DNA of 20,651 nt from DASSCW01 sp036556325 (GTDB taxonomy: Bacteria; Chloroflexota; Limnocylindria; QHBO01), in assembly GCA_036556325.1 (NCBI GenBank), contig DATBJR010000118.1:1-20651 (forward strand), in the 5' to 3' direction. The notes under the pieces are model-generated. The model worked only from the letters and a program-made list of their open reading frames with translations. It did no database searches and was not told the DNA's origin. Within the stretch, counting starts at the first letter, position 1. Each line of letters opens with the position of its first letter. The position numbers and the translations under genes were made by a program. This document shows, piece after piece, positions 7,162 to 13,730 of this stretch.

Positions 7162-7547
7162 AAGTCGCGGCGCCCCGCGAACGACTGGATCACGCCGGGT
7201 CGCGTCAGCTGGTAGATCGCCAGCCGTTCGCCTGACGGCGTCTCGAACGAGCAGACCGGTCCCTGCGGAATCTCGAGGCGCGTGCCGGTCCGCCAGCCGC
7301 GGCTGCGGAGAGCCCTCACGGTCGCGTCCAGGTCATCCACCCGGAAGACCAGGATCGGTCGCTCGCCGTCGAGGTGGTCCGCCAGCAGGAGGTGGGGCGG
7401 CACGCTGCCGAGCTCGAGCATGGCAACGCGGGCCCCCATCCCGTCGATGGCGAACACGACGCGCGCGCCGAGCGTCTCCTCCAGGTAGCGCACCTCCGCG
7501 GCGACGTCGGCGCAGGGGCTGTAGATGTAGTCCAGCTGGTCGAACAT
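7158..7547 (-). CDS. VOC-superfamily (glyoxalase/bleomycin-resistance-like) protein
   Basis: The 129-residue product has the paired beta-alpha-beta-beta-beta modules of the vicinal-oxygen-chelate fold. It begins MFDQLDYIYSPCADV, the usual first strand, continues with helix VRYLEETLGARVVF, then ILVFRVDDLDATVRALRSRGW in the second module, and ends with the typical SFETPSGERLAIYQLTRP (100-117). Such proteins are metal-dependent lyases, dioxygenases or drug-binding proteins; the substrate is unknown. The open frame extends 74 codons further upstream, but that part is antisense to the Nudix gene and not VOC-like, so ATG 7547 is preferred. It is divergent from the Nudix gene (49-base gap) and converges on pckA, the two stops sharing CTAG at 7158-7161. 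Confidence 0.85.
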   Translation of the reverse strand: MFDQLDYIYSPCADVAAEVRYLEETLGARVVFAIDGMGARVAMLELGSVPPHLLLADHLDGERPILVFRVDDLDATVRALRSRGWRTGTRLEIPQGPVCSFETPSGERLAIYQLTRPGVIQSFAGRRDF

Positions 7548-7583
7548 GGCGCGCGGCCATCCTGCGCCGCGCAGCGCCCGGCG

Positions 7584-7589
7584 GACAAT
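7584..7589 (+). promoter_or_regulatory. Putative -10 element for the Nudix gene
   Basis: GACAAT ends seven bases before ATG 7597, and no Shine-Dalgarno sequence is at the expected position. This matches the leaderless spacing seen at several other genes in the window. No -35 is evident. Confidence 0.3.
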
Positions 7590-7596
7590 AGGCGGC

Positions 7597-8064
7597 ATGA
7601 CCGAACCCTTCGTGCCGGTCCCCGCGCCCGGTGAGCAGTGGATCGTGGGTGCCGTCATCCATGACGGCACCGGCCGCATCTTCTTCCAGCGGCGCAGCGA
7701 GTCGCGCAGCCTCTTCCCGGGCGCGTGGGACCTGGTCGGCGGGCACCTGGAGCCGGGCGAAGGCGTCATGGAGTGCCTCGCCCGCGAGATCGCGGAGGAG
7801 ACCGGCTGGCAGCTGGCGAGGGTGGTGAGCCACCTCGGGACGCTGGAGTGGACCGGGAACGACGGTGCGCATCGGCACGAGATCGACTACCTCGTCGAGG
7901 TCAGCGGCGACCTGGGGCGGCCGAGCCTGGAGCAGGGTCTGCACCTGGATCCACGCTGGGTCGACCGCGACGAGGCGCTCGCCCTGCTGGACGGGGGGCA
8001 TGCGAGCGACGCGATCCTGCGCACCGTCGTCGAGGCGGCCTTCAGCGTGGTGCGGTCGGGCTGA
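7597..8064 (+). CDS. Nudix hydrolase
   Basis: The 155-residue protein carries a complete Nudix box at residues 49-71: Gly49, Glu55, Arg63-Glu64, Glu67-Glu68 and Gly70 stand at the spacings of G-x5-E-x7-REUxEExGU. The last position is Trp71 instead of the usual aliphatic residue. Nudix enzymes cleave nucleoside diphosphates linked to another group, using magnesium bound by the box glutamates. The N-terminal QWIVGAVIHDGTGRIFFQRR and WDLVGGHLEPGE resemble general NTP-pyrophosphohydrolases. The ATG at 7597 is chosen because the upstream in-frame extension lies in the divergent promoter region and is Arg-rich. The 3' end overlaps the convergent GNAT gene by 23 bases. Confidence 0.92.
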   Translation: MTEPFVPVPAPGEQWIVGAVIHDGTGRIFFQRRSESRSLFPGAWDLVGGHLEPGEGVMECLAREIAEETGWQLARVVSHLGTLEWTGNDGAHRHEIDYLVEVSGDLGRPSLEQGLHLDPRWVDRDEALALLDGGHASDAILRTVVEAAFSVVRSG

Positions 8065-8596
8065 TGGGTTTCTCCATCGCCACGCAGGCGATGACCTGGC
8101 CGTCCGGCATGCGCACGTCCGCCTCGCCGGTCGGGACGAACCCGTAGGACGCGTACAGGGGCTGGCCCGGCAGGGTGGCCATCAGCGCCAGGGTGCTGAA
8201 GCCCTCGGCCCGAGCCGCATCCTCGCAGAGGACCAGGATCCGGCGGCCCAGCCCACGCCGCGTCCAGTCGCTTCGCACGAACATGGCTCGGACCCGTGCC
8301 GGCTCCCGAGCCGGATCGAGCAGCCGGGCGTCGCCCGCACCTTCCCCCGAGCCGGAGTACAGCTTGTCGCGACGGCTCCAGCCTCCACACGCGACCAGCT
8401 CGCCCTCCACGTCGGCCACGAAGTACGTCCCGTCGGCAATCAATGCCCGGTCGACGGCAGCGATGAACTGGACGGCGCTGCTGGTCTGCGCCGCGTCGTA
8501 GTAGGCGGGAAACAGGTCCCGCGTCGACGCCTTCATGAGCGCGTCGATGGCTTCGGCTTCGTTCAGCCTCGCCAAACGCAGATTCGGTCCGGTCAC
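8042..8596 (-). CDS. GNAT-family N-acetyltransferase
   Basis: The 184-residue product is a GCN5-related acetyltransferase that would transfer an acetyl group from acetyl-CoA to an amine. The acetyl-CoA-binding motif A is clear: VRAMFVRSDWTRRGLGRRI (102-120) with the RRGLGR pyrophosphate loop, then a helix and FSTLALMATLPGQPLYASYGF, the typical strand-helix-strand ending in YGF. The early strands include GTYFVADVEGELVACGGW. The preferred start is GTG at 8596, because it includes the first beta strand (NLRLARLNEAEA). A downstream ATG at residue 21 would remove it, and upstream residues are shadow sequence opposite the lipoprotein gene. CATAAT lies nine bases before the GTG. The acceptor substrate is unknown. 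Confidence 0.85.
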   Translation of the reverse strand: MTGPNLRLARLNEAEAIDALMKASTRDLFPAYYDAAQTSSAVQFIAAVDRALIADGTYFVADVEGELVACGGWSRRDKLYSGSGEGAGDARLLDPAREPARVRAMFVRSDWTRRGLGRRILVLCEDAARAEGFSTLALMATLPGQPLYASYGFVPTGEADVRMPDGQVIACVAMEKPISPTAPR

Positions 8597-8605
8597 GCCC
8601 TGGCG

Positions 8606-8611
8606 ATTATG
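8606..8611 (-). promoter_or_regulatory. Putative -10 element for the GNAT gene
   Basis: On the minus strand CATAAT (8611 to 8606) matches TATAAT at five of six positions and ends nine bases before the GTG start. The surrounding 8600-8640 is markedly more AT-rich than the genes. No convincing -35 is seen. Confidence 0.4.
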
Positions 8612-8650
8612 AGAATCCTCTGAAACATTTTGGTGTGCGCATTGCACGAG

Positions 8651-9469
8651 ATGAGCATGAAGATGCGCCGTTCCTCTCTCGCCGTCGGTGCGATGCTCGT
8701 GCTCGCCGCGTGCAGCACGTCCACGCCAAGCGCTTCCAGCCTCGCCACCCCATCGGCCTCCACGCCAACCGCCAGCGCCTCGGCCGCTGCAAGCGCGTCG
8801 GCGACACCATTCCCGGCAGCCTACGATGAGGGTGCGCCCTACGCGCCGACCCTCGATCCCGCCACGTTCGTCGCCACCGTCGACAACCCGTACTTCCCGC
8901 TCGTGCCCGGCACGCGCTGGACGATGAAGTCGCACGGCGCCGAAGGGGGTGAGACCACGATCACGCTGGTCACCCACCGGACCAAGACGATCATGGGCAT
9001 CCCGTGCACGGTGGTTCGCGACGAGGTGGACAAGAACGGCGAGCTGAAAGAGCTCACCTTCGACTGGTACGCGCAGGATGCCGAGGGGAACGTCTGGTAC
9101 ATGGGCGAGCAGACGGCCGAGTACCAGAACGGCAAGGTCTCGACCCGTGCGGGATCGTGGGAGGCAGGCGTGGACGGCGCCGAGCCGGGGATCATCATGC
9201 CGGCCGACCCGATCGTGGACCTGACCTATCGCCAGGAGTACCTGGCGGGTGAGGCGGAGGACCTGGCCAAGGTGGTCGACACCTCGTCGCATGCCGATAC
9301 CCCCTTCCGCGCCTTCGACGACGTGTGGGTCACCGAGGACTGGACGCCGCTCGAGCCGAAGGTCGTCGAGCGCAAGTTCTACGCACGGGGGGTGGGGCTG
9401 GTCATGGAGCAGCTCGTCAAGGGGGGCAGCGGAACCAACCAGCTGACCGACTACACGTCGCCCGGTTGA
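8651..9469 (+). CDS. Secreted lipoprotein, unknown function
   Basis: The 272-residue precursor has a lipoprotein signal: basic MKMRR, a hydrophobic core and the lipobox LAAC with Cys21 as the expected lipidated residue. A low-complexity Ser/Ala/Thr/Pro linker follows to about residue 55. The mature domain begins near DNPYFPLVPGTRW (79-90), a segment I recognise from uncharacterised secreted proteins of high-GC bacteria. It continues with many short beta-strand-like stretches (TTITLVTHRTKTI, ELTFDWYAQDAEGNVWYMGE, VVERKFYARGVGLVMEQ), suggesting an all-beta surface domain. Three close ATGs (8651, 8657, 8663) are possible starts; none has a good Shine-Dalgarno sequence. It is divergent from the GNAT gene and 64 bases upstream of the APC permease. 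No enzymatic motif is visible. Confidence 0.8.
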   Translation: MSMKMRRSSLAVGAMLVLAACSTSTPSASSLATPSASTPTASASAAASASATPFPAAYDEGAPYAPTLDPATFVATVDNPYFPLVPGTRWTMKSHGAEGGETTITLVTHRTKTIMGIPCTVVRDEVDKNGELKELTFDWYAQDAEGNVWYMGEQTAEYQNGKVSTRAGSWEAGVDGAEPGIIMPADPIVDLTYRQEYLAGEAEDLAKVVDTSSHADTPFRAFDDVWVTEDWTPLEPKVVERKFYARGVGLVMEQLVKGGSGTNQLTDYTSPG

Positions 9470-9518
9470 CGGGACTTCCTACCATTGGCCGCGAGCCTGG
9501 GGGGGAATGGTGCGGAGT

Positions 9519-9525
9519 GGAGGAG
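9519..9525 (+). promoter_or_regulatory. Strong ribosome-binding site of the APC permease
   Basis: GGAGGAG stands eight bases before ATG 9534. It selects this start over the in-frame upstream codon at 9507. It is one of the few consensus Shine-Dalgarno sites in the window. Confidence 0.75.
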
Positions 9526-9533
9526 TCCCGAGC

Positions 9534-11033
9534 ATGACTGCGACCAGCGTCCCTGCCGACTCGTCGTCCAGCCTCGAGCGCAACGCCATCGGCCTGCCCG
9601 AGGTCCTCTTCCAGTCGATCACCCACATGGCGCCGGCCGTGGCCACTGCGCTGTCGATCGGCGCGGCCACGGGCTTTGCCGGTGGCATCACGCCGCTGGC
9701 GGTGGTGTTCGCCATGGTGGCGGTCCTGTTCACCGCGTACTCGATCTCGCAGCTCGCCCTGCACCTGCCGTCGGCGGGCGGCATGTACACCTACGTGGCG
9801 CGTGGGCTCGGGCCGTTCTTCGGCTGGCTCATGGCCTGGGCCTTCGCCCTCGCCGAGCCGCTGGTCGCGCCGATCCTGCTGGCGGCCTTCGGCCTCTACG
9901 GCGGGATCTTCCTGTCGACCTACCTGGGCATCGGCGGCGACTTCCAGTACCTGTGGATCGTCCTGGCCGTGCTCTGCGGCCTCCTGCTGTGGTGGCTGGT
10001 GTACAGCGGCATCCAGCTCTCGACCCGGACCGGCCTGGTGCTCGGCCTGATCGAGATCGGCATCTTCGTCTTCATCTCGGCGCTGCTGATCGTCAACGCC
10101 GGATCCCGCAACACGCTCAACGTCTTCATCCCGGGCAGCGAGGGCGTGAAGCCGGCCTTCCAGGGCATGATCTTCGCGCTGCTGGCGTTCATCGGCTTCG
10201 AGGCGGCCGCGCCGCTGGGGGAGGAGACCCGGGAGCCGCGCCGCACCATCCCACGCGCGGTGATGTGGTCGGCCATCGTGGTCGGCGCCTTCTACGTCTT
10301 CAACTACTACGCCGCCACGGTCTTCTTCGGGCCCGATCGCATGGCCGCGGAGTTCTACACCTTCAACAACGGCGACCCGTGGGGCTACATGGGCGAGCAG
10401 GTGCTCGGCACGCTGGGCGGCATCCTGGTCGTGTTCGCCATCATCAACAGCTCGTTCGCCAACGCCAACTCGGGTGCCATCGCCGCGACCCGCTCCATCT
10501 TCTCGATGGGCCGGGCCGGGCTGCTGCCGCGCTGGTTCGCCGCGATCCACCCGACCAACCGCACCCCGCGCAACGCCATCCACTTCCAGGCCATCGTGGC
10601 GATCGTGGTGGCGGTGGCCGGTGGCCTGATCCTGGCCGATGACCCCAATCCGGGCCTGGGGCCGATCAACATCTACGTCTTCATCGGCACCATGCTGGGC
10701 CTGCTGTTCGCCGGCATGTACATCGCGGTGAACCTGGCGGTCATCGGCTTCTACTGGCGCGAGCGGCGCGACGAGTTCAACGTCATCAAGCACCTGCTGG
10801 TCCCGATTCTCGGCGTGGTGGCCATGATCCCGGCGCTGCTGTCGGTGATCGGCGGCCTGACGATCCCCATCCTGGACGTCGAGCTTCCGCCCTACGAGAG
10901 CTCGCTGCGCTTCACCGCGCCGATCGTCGGCGCCTGGATGCTCATTGGCATCGTGATCTTCGTGGTGCTGTGGATGACGAACCGCGACGCGCTGCGGCGG
11001 ATGGGCGAGGTGTACGGCGGGGAGATCGAATAG
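9534..11033 (+). CDS. APC-superfamily amino acid/amine permease
   Basis: The 499-residue protein is a twelve-helix-type amino acid-polyamine-organocation transporter. Family segments are VLFQSITHMAPA in helix 1, LPSAGGMYTYVARGLG (79-94) in helix 3, and FALLAFIGFEAAAPLGEE followed by EPRRTIPRA in the middle. It has a short hydrophilic N-terminus and a cytoplasmic C-terminus ending in GEVYGGEIE. Such carriers take up amino acids or amines by proton symport or exchange. It converges on the formamidase gene, 45 bases away, with a strong hairpin between them. This neighbourhood suggests uptake of an amide, amine or amino acid handled by the two hydrolases, though it could be independent of them. 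Confidence 0.92.
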   Translation: MTATSVPADSSSSLERNAIGLPEVLFQSITHMAPAVATALSIGAATGFAGGITPLAVVFAMVAVLFTAYSISQLALHLPSAGGMYTYVARGLGPFFGWLMAWAFALAEPLVAPILLAAFGLYGGIFLSTYLGIGGDFQYLWIVLAVLCGLLLWWLVYSGIQLSTRTGLVLGLIEIGIFVFISALLIVNAGSRNTLNVFIPGSEGVKPAFQGMIFALLAFIGFEAAAPLGEETREPRRTIPRAVMWSAIVVGAFYVFNYYAATVFFGPDRMAAEFYTFNNGDPWGYMGEQVLGTLGGILVVFAIINSSFANANSGAIAATRSIFSMGRAGLLPRWFAAIHPTNRTPRNAIHFQAIVAIVVAVAGGLILADDPNPGLGPINIYVFIGTMLGLLFAGMYIAVNLAVIGFYWRERRDEFNVIKHLLVPILGVVAMIPALLSVIGGLTIPILDVELPPYESSLRFTAPIVGAWMLIGIVIFVVLWMTNRDALRRMGEVYGGEIE

Positions 11034-11044
11034 CGGAATGCCAG

Positions 11045-11075
11045 GCCGCCGGAGGGCGCTGCCCTCCCCGGCGGC
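11045..11075. terminator. Bidirectional hairpin terminator candidate
   Basis: GCCGCCGGAGGGC (11045-11057) and GCCCTCCCCGGCGGC (11061-11075) pair around a GCT loop with a two-base bulge, giving a very stable GC stem. It sits between the converging ends of the permease (11033) and formamidase (11079) genes. No T-run follows on either strand. Confidence 0.6.
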
Positions 11076-11078
11076 TGG

Positions 11079-12017
11079 CTAGGCGAAGACCGACAGCGGG
11101 AAGAACATCGTGACGATGAAGTTCGGCACGTCCACGATCTCGCTGATCTTCAGGTCGCCGGCCACGCTGCAGAGCATGTAGGCATCCACCGCGGCCAGGC
11201 CGTGCTCGCGGCCCAGGTACTCGATCATGCGCCGCGCCGCGTCCCGGGCGGCCGTCATCAGGTCCGGTCCCACGCCGTCGGTCGCATACCACGGCCCGGT
11301 GTTCGTGCTCTGGGCCAGCGGGCCGGCGGTCAGGAACTGGGGTGCCGGGACGTGCAGGTCCTTGCGCACGGTGAGGCGCAGCTGGACGCGCATCGGCGTC
11401 TCGATGGCCGTCCCGCAGATCTCGCCGTCGCCCTGGGCGGCGTGGCCGTCGCCCAGCGAGAAGCGGCCGCCGGGGGCGAAGACCGGCAGGAACAGCTTCG
11501 TGCCCCGGGTGAGGTGGCGGGTATCCATGTTGCCGCCGTAGACGTCGGGCGGAATCGTGGAGTGGGCGCCCTCGGTGGGCGGCGCCACGCCCAGCTCGCC
11601 GCAGAACGGGGCCAGCGGGATGCGGACGCCGGGCAGGATCTCGCCGTGGTGTCCATCCAGGCGCGTGATGCGCAGGGCAGGGTCGGTGAAGTCGTCGGCC
11701 AGCAGCCCGAAGCCGGGGATGCTCGCCGTCCAGCCCCAGTCGCCGGGCTGGAAGTCCAGCAGCTCGATCTCCAGCGAGTCGCCCGGCTCGGCGCCCTCGA
11801 CGGCGATGGGGCCATTGACCTGGTCGACCTGGCTGAAGTCCATCTTCGCCACGTCATCAACGGTGGAGCTCGCGTTGAGCTGGCCGTTGCCGGCATCGTT
11901 GGCGTCGAACTCGACGATATCACCGCTGGCGACGGTGGCAATCGGCTCGATGGAGCGATCCCAGGCCAGGTGATACTGCTCCGGCTTGATATGGACGCTC
12001 GGGGCGATGGTGCTCAT
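11079..12017 (-). CDS. Acetamidase/formamidase family protein
   Basis: The 312-residue protein belongs to the FmdA/AmdA family (PF03069), which hydrolyses short-chain amides such as formamide or acetamide to ammonia and the acid. Conserved blocks are NGPIAVEGAEPGDSLEI (68-84), PFCGELGVAPPTEG (137-150), GGNMDTRHLTRGTKLFLPV (161-179) and LGDGHAAQGDGEICGTAIE (188-206), the last two containing the expected metal and catalytic residues. The C-terminal SVAGDLKISEIVD completes the fold. Length agrees with the family. It starts at ATG 12017, 15 bases after the amidohydrolase stop. In that gap TACCAT ends six bases before the ATG, with no Shine-Dalgarno sequence, so it may have its own leaderless transcript as well as read-through from the amidohydrolase. 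Confidence 0.95.
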   Translation of the reverse strand: MSTIAPSVHIKPEQYHLAWDRSIEPIATVASGDIVEFDANDAGNGQLNASSTVDDVAKMDFSQVDQVNGPIAVEGAEPGDSLEIELLDFQPGDWGWTASIPGFGLLADDFTDPALRITRLDGHHGEILPGVRIPLAPFCGELGVAPPTEGAHSTIPPDVYGGNMDTRHLTRGTKLFLPVFAPGGRFSLGDGHAAQGDGEICGTAIETPMRVQLRLTVRKDLHVPAPQFLTAGPLAQSTNTGPWYATDGVGPDLMTAARDAARRMIEYLGREHGLAAVDAYMLCSVAGDLKISEIVDVPNFIVTMFFPLSVFA

Positions 12018-12023
12018 GGCCGC

Positions 12024-12029
12024 ATGGTA
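12024..12029 (-). promoter_or_regulatory. Putative -10 element for leaderless formamidase mRNA
   Basis: On the minus strand TACCAT (12029-12024) is followed by GCGGCC and ATG. The arrangement is nearly identical to that before the amidohydrolase start (TACCGT, GCGGCT, GTG). It lies within the 15-base intergenic gap. Confidence 0.4.
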
Positions 12030-12032
12030 GGC

Positions 12033-13667
12033 CTAGAGCTGTCCGCTGACGAGATGTCCACCCACCAGCGTCGCATCCACGGTGGCCTCCCCCAGCGGAC
12101 CCGCATCGGCCGCCCTGATGTCGCGGTCGAGGATGACGAGGTCCGCCTGCTTGCCGACCTCGATGGAGCCGGTCTCGCCTTCGACGTGGTTGACGTAGGC
12201 GGAGCCGATGGTGAACGCGGCCAGCGCCTCGTCCAGGCGCAGCCGCTCTTCGGGGAACAGCGCTTCGCCTCCGCGCTGCTCGACGTCGGTGCGCGTCAGC
12301 GCCACCTCCATCTCGAGCAGCGGATTCGGGGTGGTGACCGGCCAGTCGCTGCCCGCCGCCAGGCGCGCGCCGGCGTCGAGCATGGAGCGGAAGGCGAACT
12401 GCCACCGGGCACGCGCGGGACCAAGCACCGGGAGTCGAAGGTCGCGCATCTGGGCCTCGACGGTCGCCCAGAACGGCTGCATGTTGGCCACCGCTCCGAG
12501 CTCGGCGAAGCGCGGCAGGTCCTGCGGGTGGATCAGCTCGATGTGCGCCAGGTGGGGCCGATGCGGACTCGGGCCGTTTGCCTGCCGCGCGGCCTGCAGC
12601 GCATCCAGCGCCAGCCGGATCGCCCCGTCGCCGATGGCGTGGAAGTGGCACTGGAAGCCGGCGGCATCCAGGGCGGCGACCGCCTCTAGCAGCAGCTGCG
12701 GCTCGACCATCGGGATCCCGCGGTCGTGACCCGCCGAGCCACCGGCCTCGAGGTAGGGCTCGACCAGCAGGGCGGTGCGGTTCTCGATGATGCCGTCGAC
12801 GAAGAGCTTCACGCTGCGGGCGTCCAGCCCGGCCGCCGCCGCTGCCTGTCGCCGTTCGACGAGCTCGGGAATCTGCTCAACGCCGCGCTTGTTGTCCCAC
12901 AGCAGCGCGAGACGCACCCGCGCGGTGAGCGATCCGTCCACCAGCGCCGCGGCGTACGCCGCCTGGTCCTCGGGCCGCACGATCGCGTCCTGCCAGCCGG
13001 TGATCCCCAGCGAATGGAGGTGGCGCTGTCCCTCCAGCAGCCCCGCCAGCCGCTCCGCTGCCTCGACGGGCGGCACGTGCCGCTCGACCAGGTCGATCGC
13101 GCCTTCCTGGAGCATGCCGCTCGGCGTGCCGTCGGCACCCCGTTCGATCCGACCGTCCGCCGGATCCGGTGTGTCGGCCGTGATTCCCGCCGCCGCGAGC
13201 GCCCGCGAATTCACCCATGCCCCGTGGCCGTCGCGGTTGCTGAGCATCGCCGGTCGGTCCGGCACCAGCCGGTCCAGCGCCTCGCGACGCGGCAGTCCGC
13301 CCGGGAAGTCGGCCAGGGACCAGCCGCCACCGGTGATCCAGGCGCGCTCCGGGTGGGCGGCAGCGTAGGCGGCGATGGCGGCGTGGTAGGCATCGGCGCC
13401 GGCGAGGTCATGCAGGTCACACAGCCGGCGTGAGAGCCCACCCTCCAGCGGATGCACGTGCGCGTCGATGAAGCCGGGCAGCAGGCTCCGCCCGCCGAGG
13501 TCCCTGATTTCTGTCGCCCATCCGGCCAGCTGGCGGACCTCCTCGTTGGAGCCGATGGCCGCGATGCGACCCCCGGACAGCGCGATGGCCGGGGGCCGTG
13601 CTGCGGCTCCGACGCGGGGCACCTCGATGGCGCCGTTGACGAGGACGCGCTCGGGAGCCGATGCCAC
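12033..13667 (-). CDS. YtcJ/NfdA-like metal-dependent amidohydrolase
   Basis: The 544-residue protein is an amidohydrolase-superfamily TIM-barrel enzyme of the YtcJ branch, which includes N-substituted formamide deformylase. Numbering from an alternative GTG at 13688, the metal ligands are His77 and His79 in FIDAHVHP, Lys294 in VKLFVDG (candidate carbamylated lysine), His350 in CHFHAIGD, His382 in LAHIELIH and Asp448 in GSDWPV. The C-terminal TGSIEVGKQADLVILDRDI returns to the small beta domain. GTG 13667 is preferred over GTG 13688: family N-termini begin with the strand RVLVNG, and TACCGT sits exactly six bases before it. It is followed by the formamidase on the same strand, suggesting joint breakdown of an N-formyl or other amide. 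Confidence 0.93.
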   Translation of the reverse strand: MASAPERVLVNGAIEVPRVGAAARPPAIALSGGRIAAIGSNEEVRQLAGWATEIRDLGGRSLLPGFIDAHVHPLEGGLSRRLCDLHDLAGADAYHAAIAAYAAAHPERAWITGGGWSLADFPGGLPRREALDRLVPDRPAMLSNRDGHGAWVNSRALAAAGITADTPDPADGRIERGADGTPSGMLQEGAIDLVERHVPPVEAAERLAGLLEGQRHLHSLGITGWQDAIVRPEDQAAYAAALVDGSLTARVRLALLWDNKRGVEQIPELVERRQAAAAAGLDARSVKLFVDGIIENRTALLVEPYLEAGGSAGHDRGIPMVEPQLLLEAVAALDAAGFQCHFHAIGDGAIRLALDALQAARQANGPSPHRPHLAHIELIHPQDLPRFAELGAVANMQPFWATVEAQMRDLRLPVLGPARARWQFAFRSMLDAGARLAAGSDWPVTTPNPLLEMEVALTRTDVEQRGGEALFPEERLRLDEALAAFTIGSAYVNHVEGETGSIEVGKQADLVILDRDIRAADAGPLGEATVDATLVGGHLVSGQL

Positions 13668-13673
13668 AGCCGC

Positions 13674-13679
13674 ACGGTA
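13674..13679 (-). promoter_or_regulatory. Putative -10 element for leaderless amidohydrolase mRNA
   Basis: TACCGT on the minus strand (13679-13674) is followed by GCGGCT and the GTG start. It is the near-copy of the box before the formamidase. No -35 match is seen. Confidence 0.4.
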
Positions 13680-13692
13680 ACAGGGCACGGGG

Positions 13693-13698
13693 TAGGAT
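13693..13698 (+). promoter_or_regulatory. Putative -10 element for the SH3/propeller protein gene
   Basis: TAGGAT fits TANNNT and would give a leader of about 26 bases to ATG 13731. It is divergent from the amidohydrolase box 14 bases away. No -35 is evident. Confidence 0.3.
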
Positions 13699-13730
13699 GC
13701 CCGCCACCGCGCCGAGCAGGCTCAGTCCGG

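Noticed and set aside
8597..9292. Long N-terminal extension of the GNAT frame on the minus strand
   Set aside because: It is antisense to the lipoprotein gene, and the GNAT fold begins right after GTG 8596.
9417..10793. 458-codon minus-strand open frame opposite the permease
   Set aside because: Composition is dominated by Arg, Asp, His and Gln with no hydrophobic core; it mirrors the codon bias of the permease.
11202..12689. 495-codon plus-strand open frame across the formamidase and amidohydrolase
   Set aside because: Antisense to two well-supported enzymes and made of Arg/Gln/Asp/Gly-rich shadow sequence without any motif.
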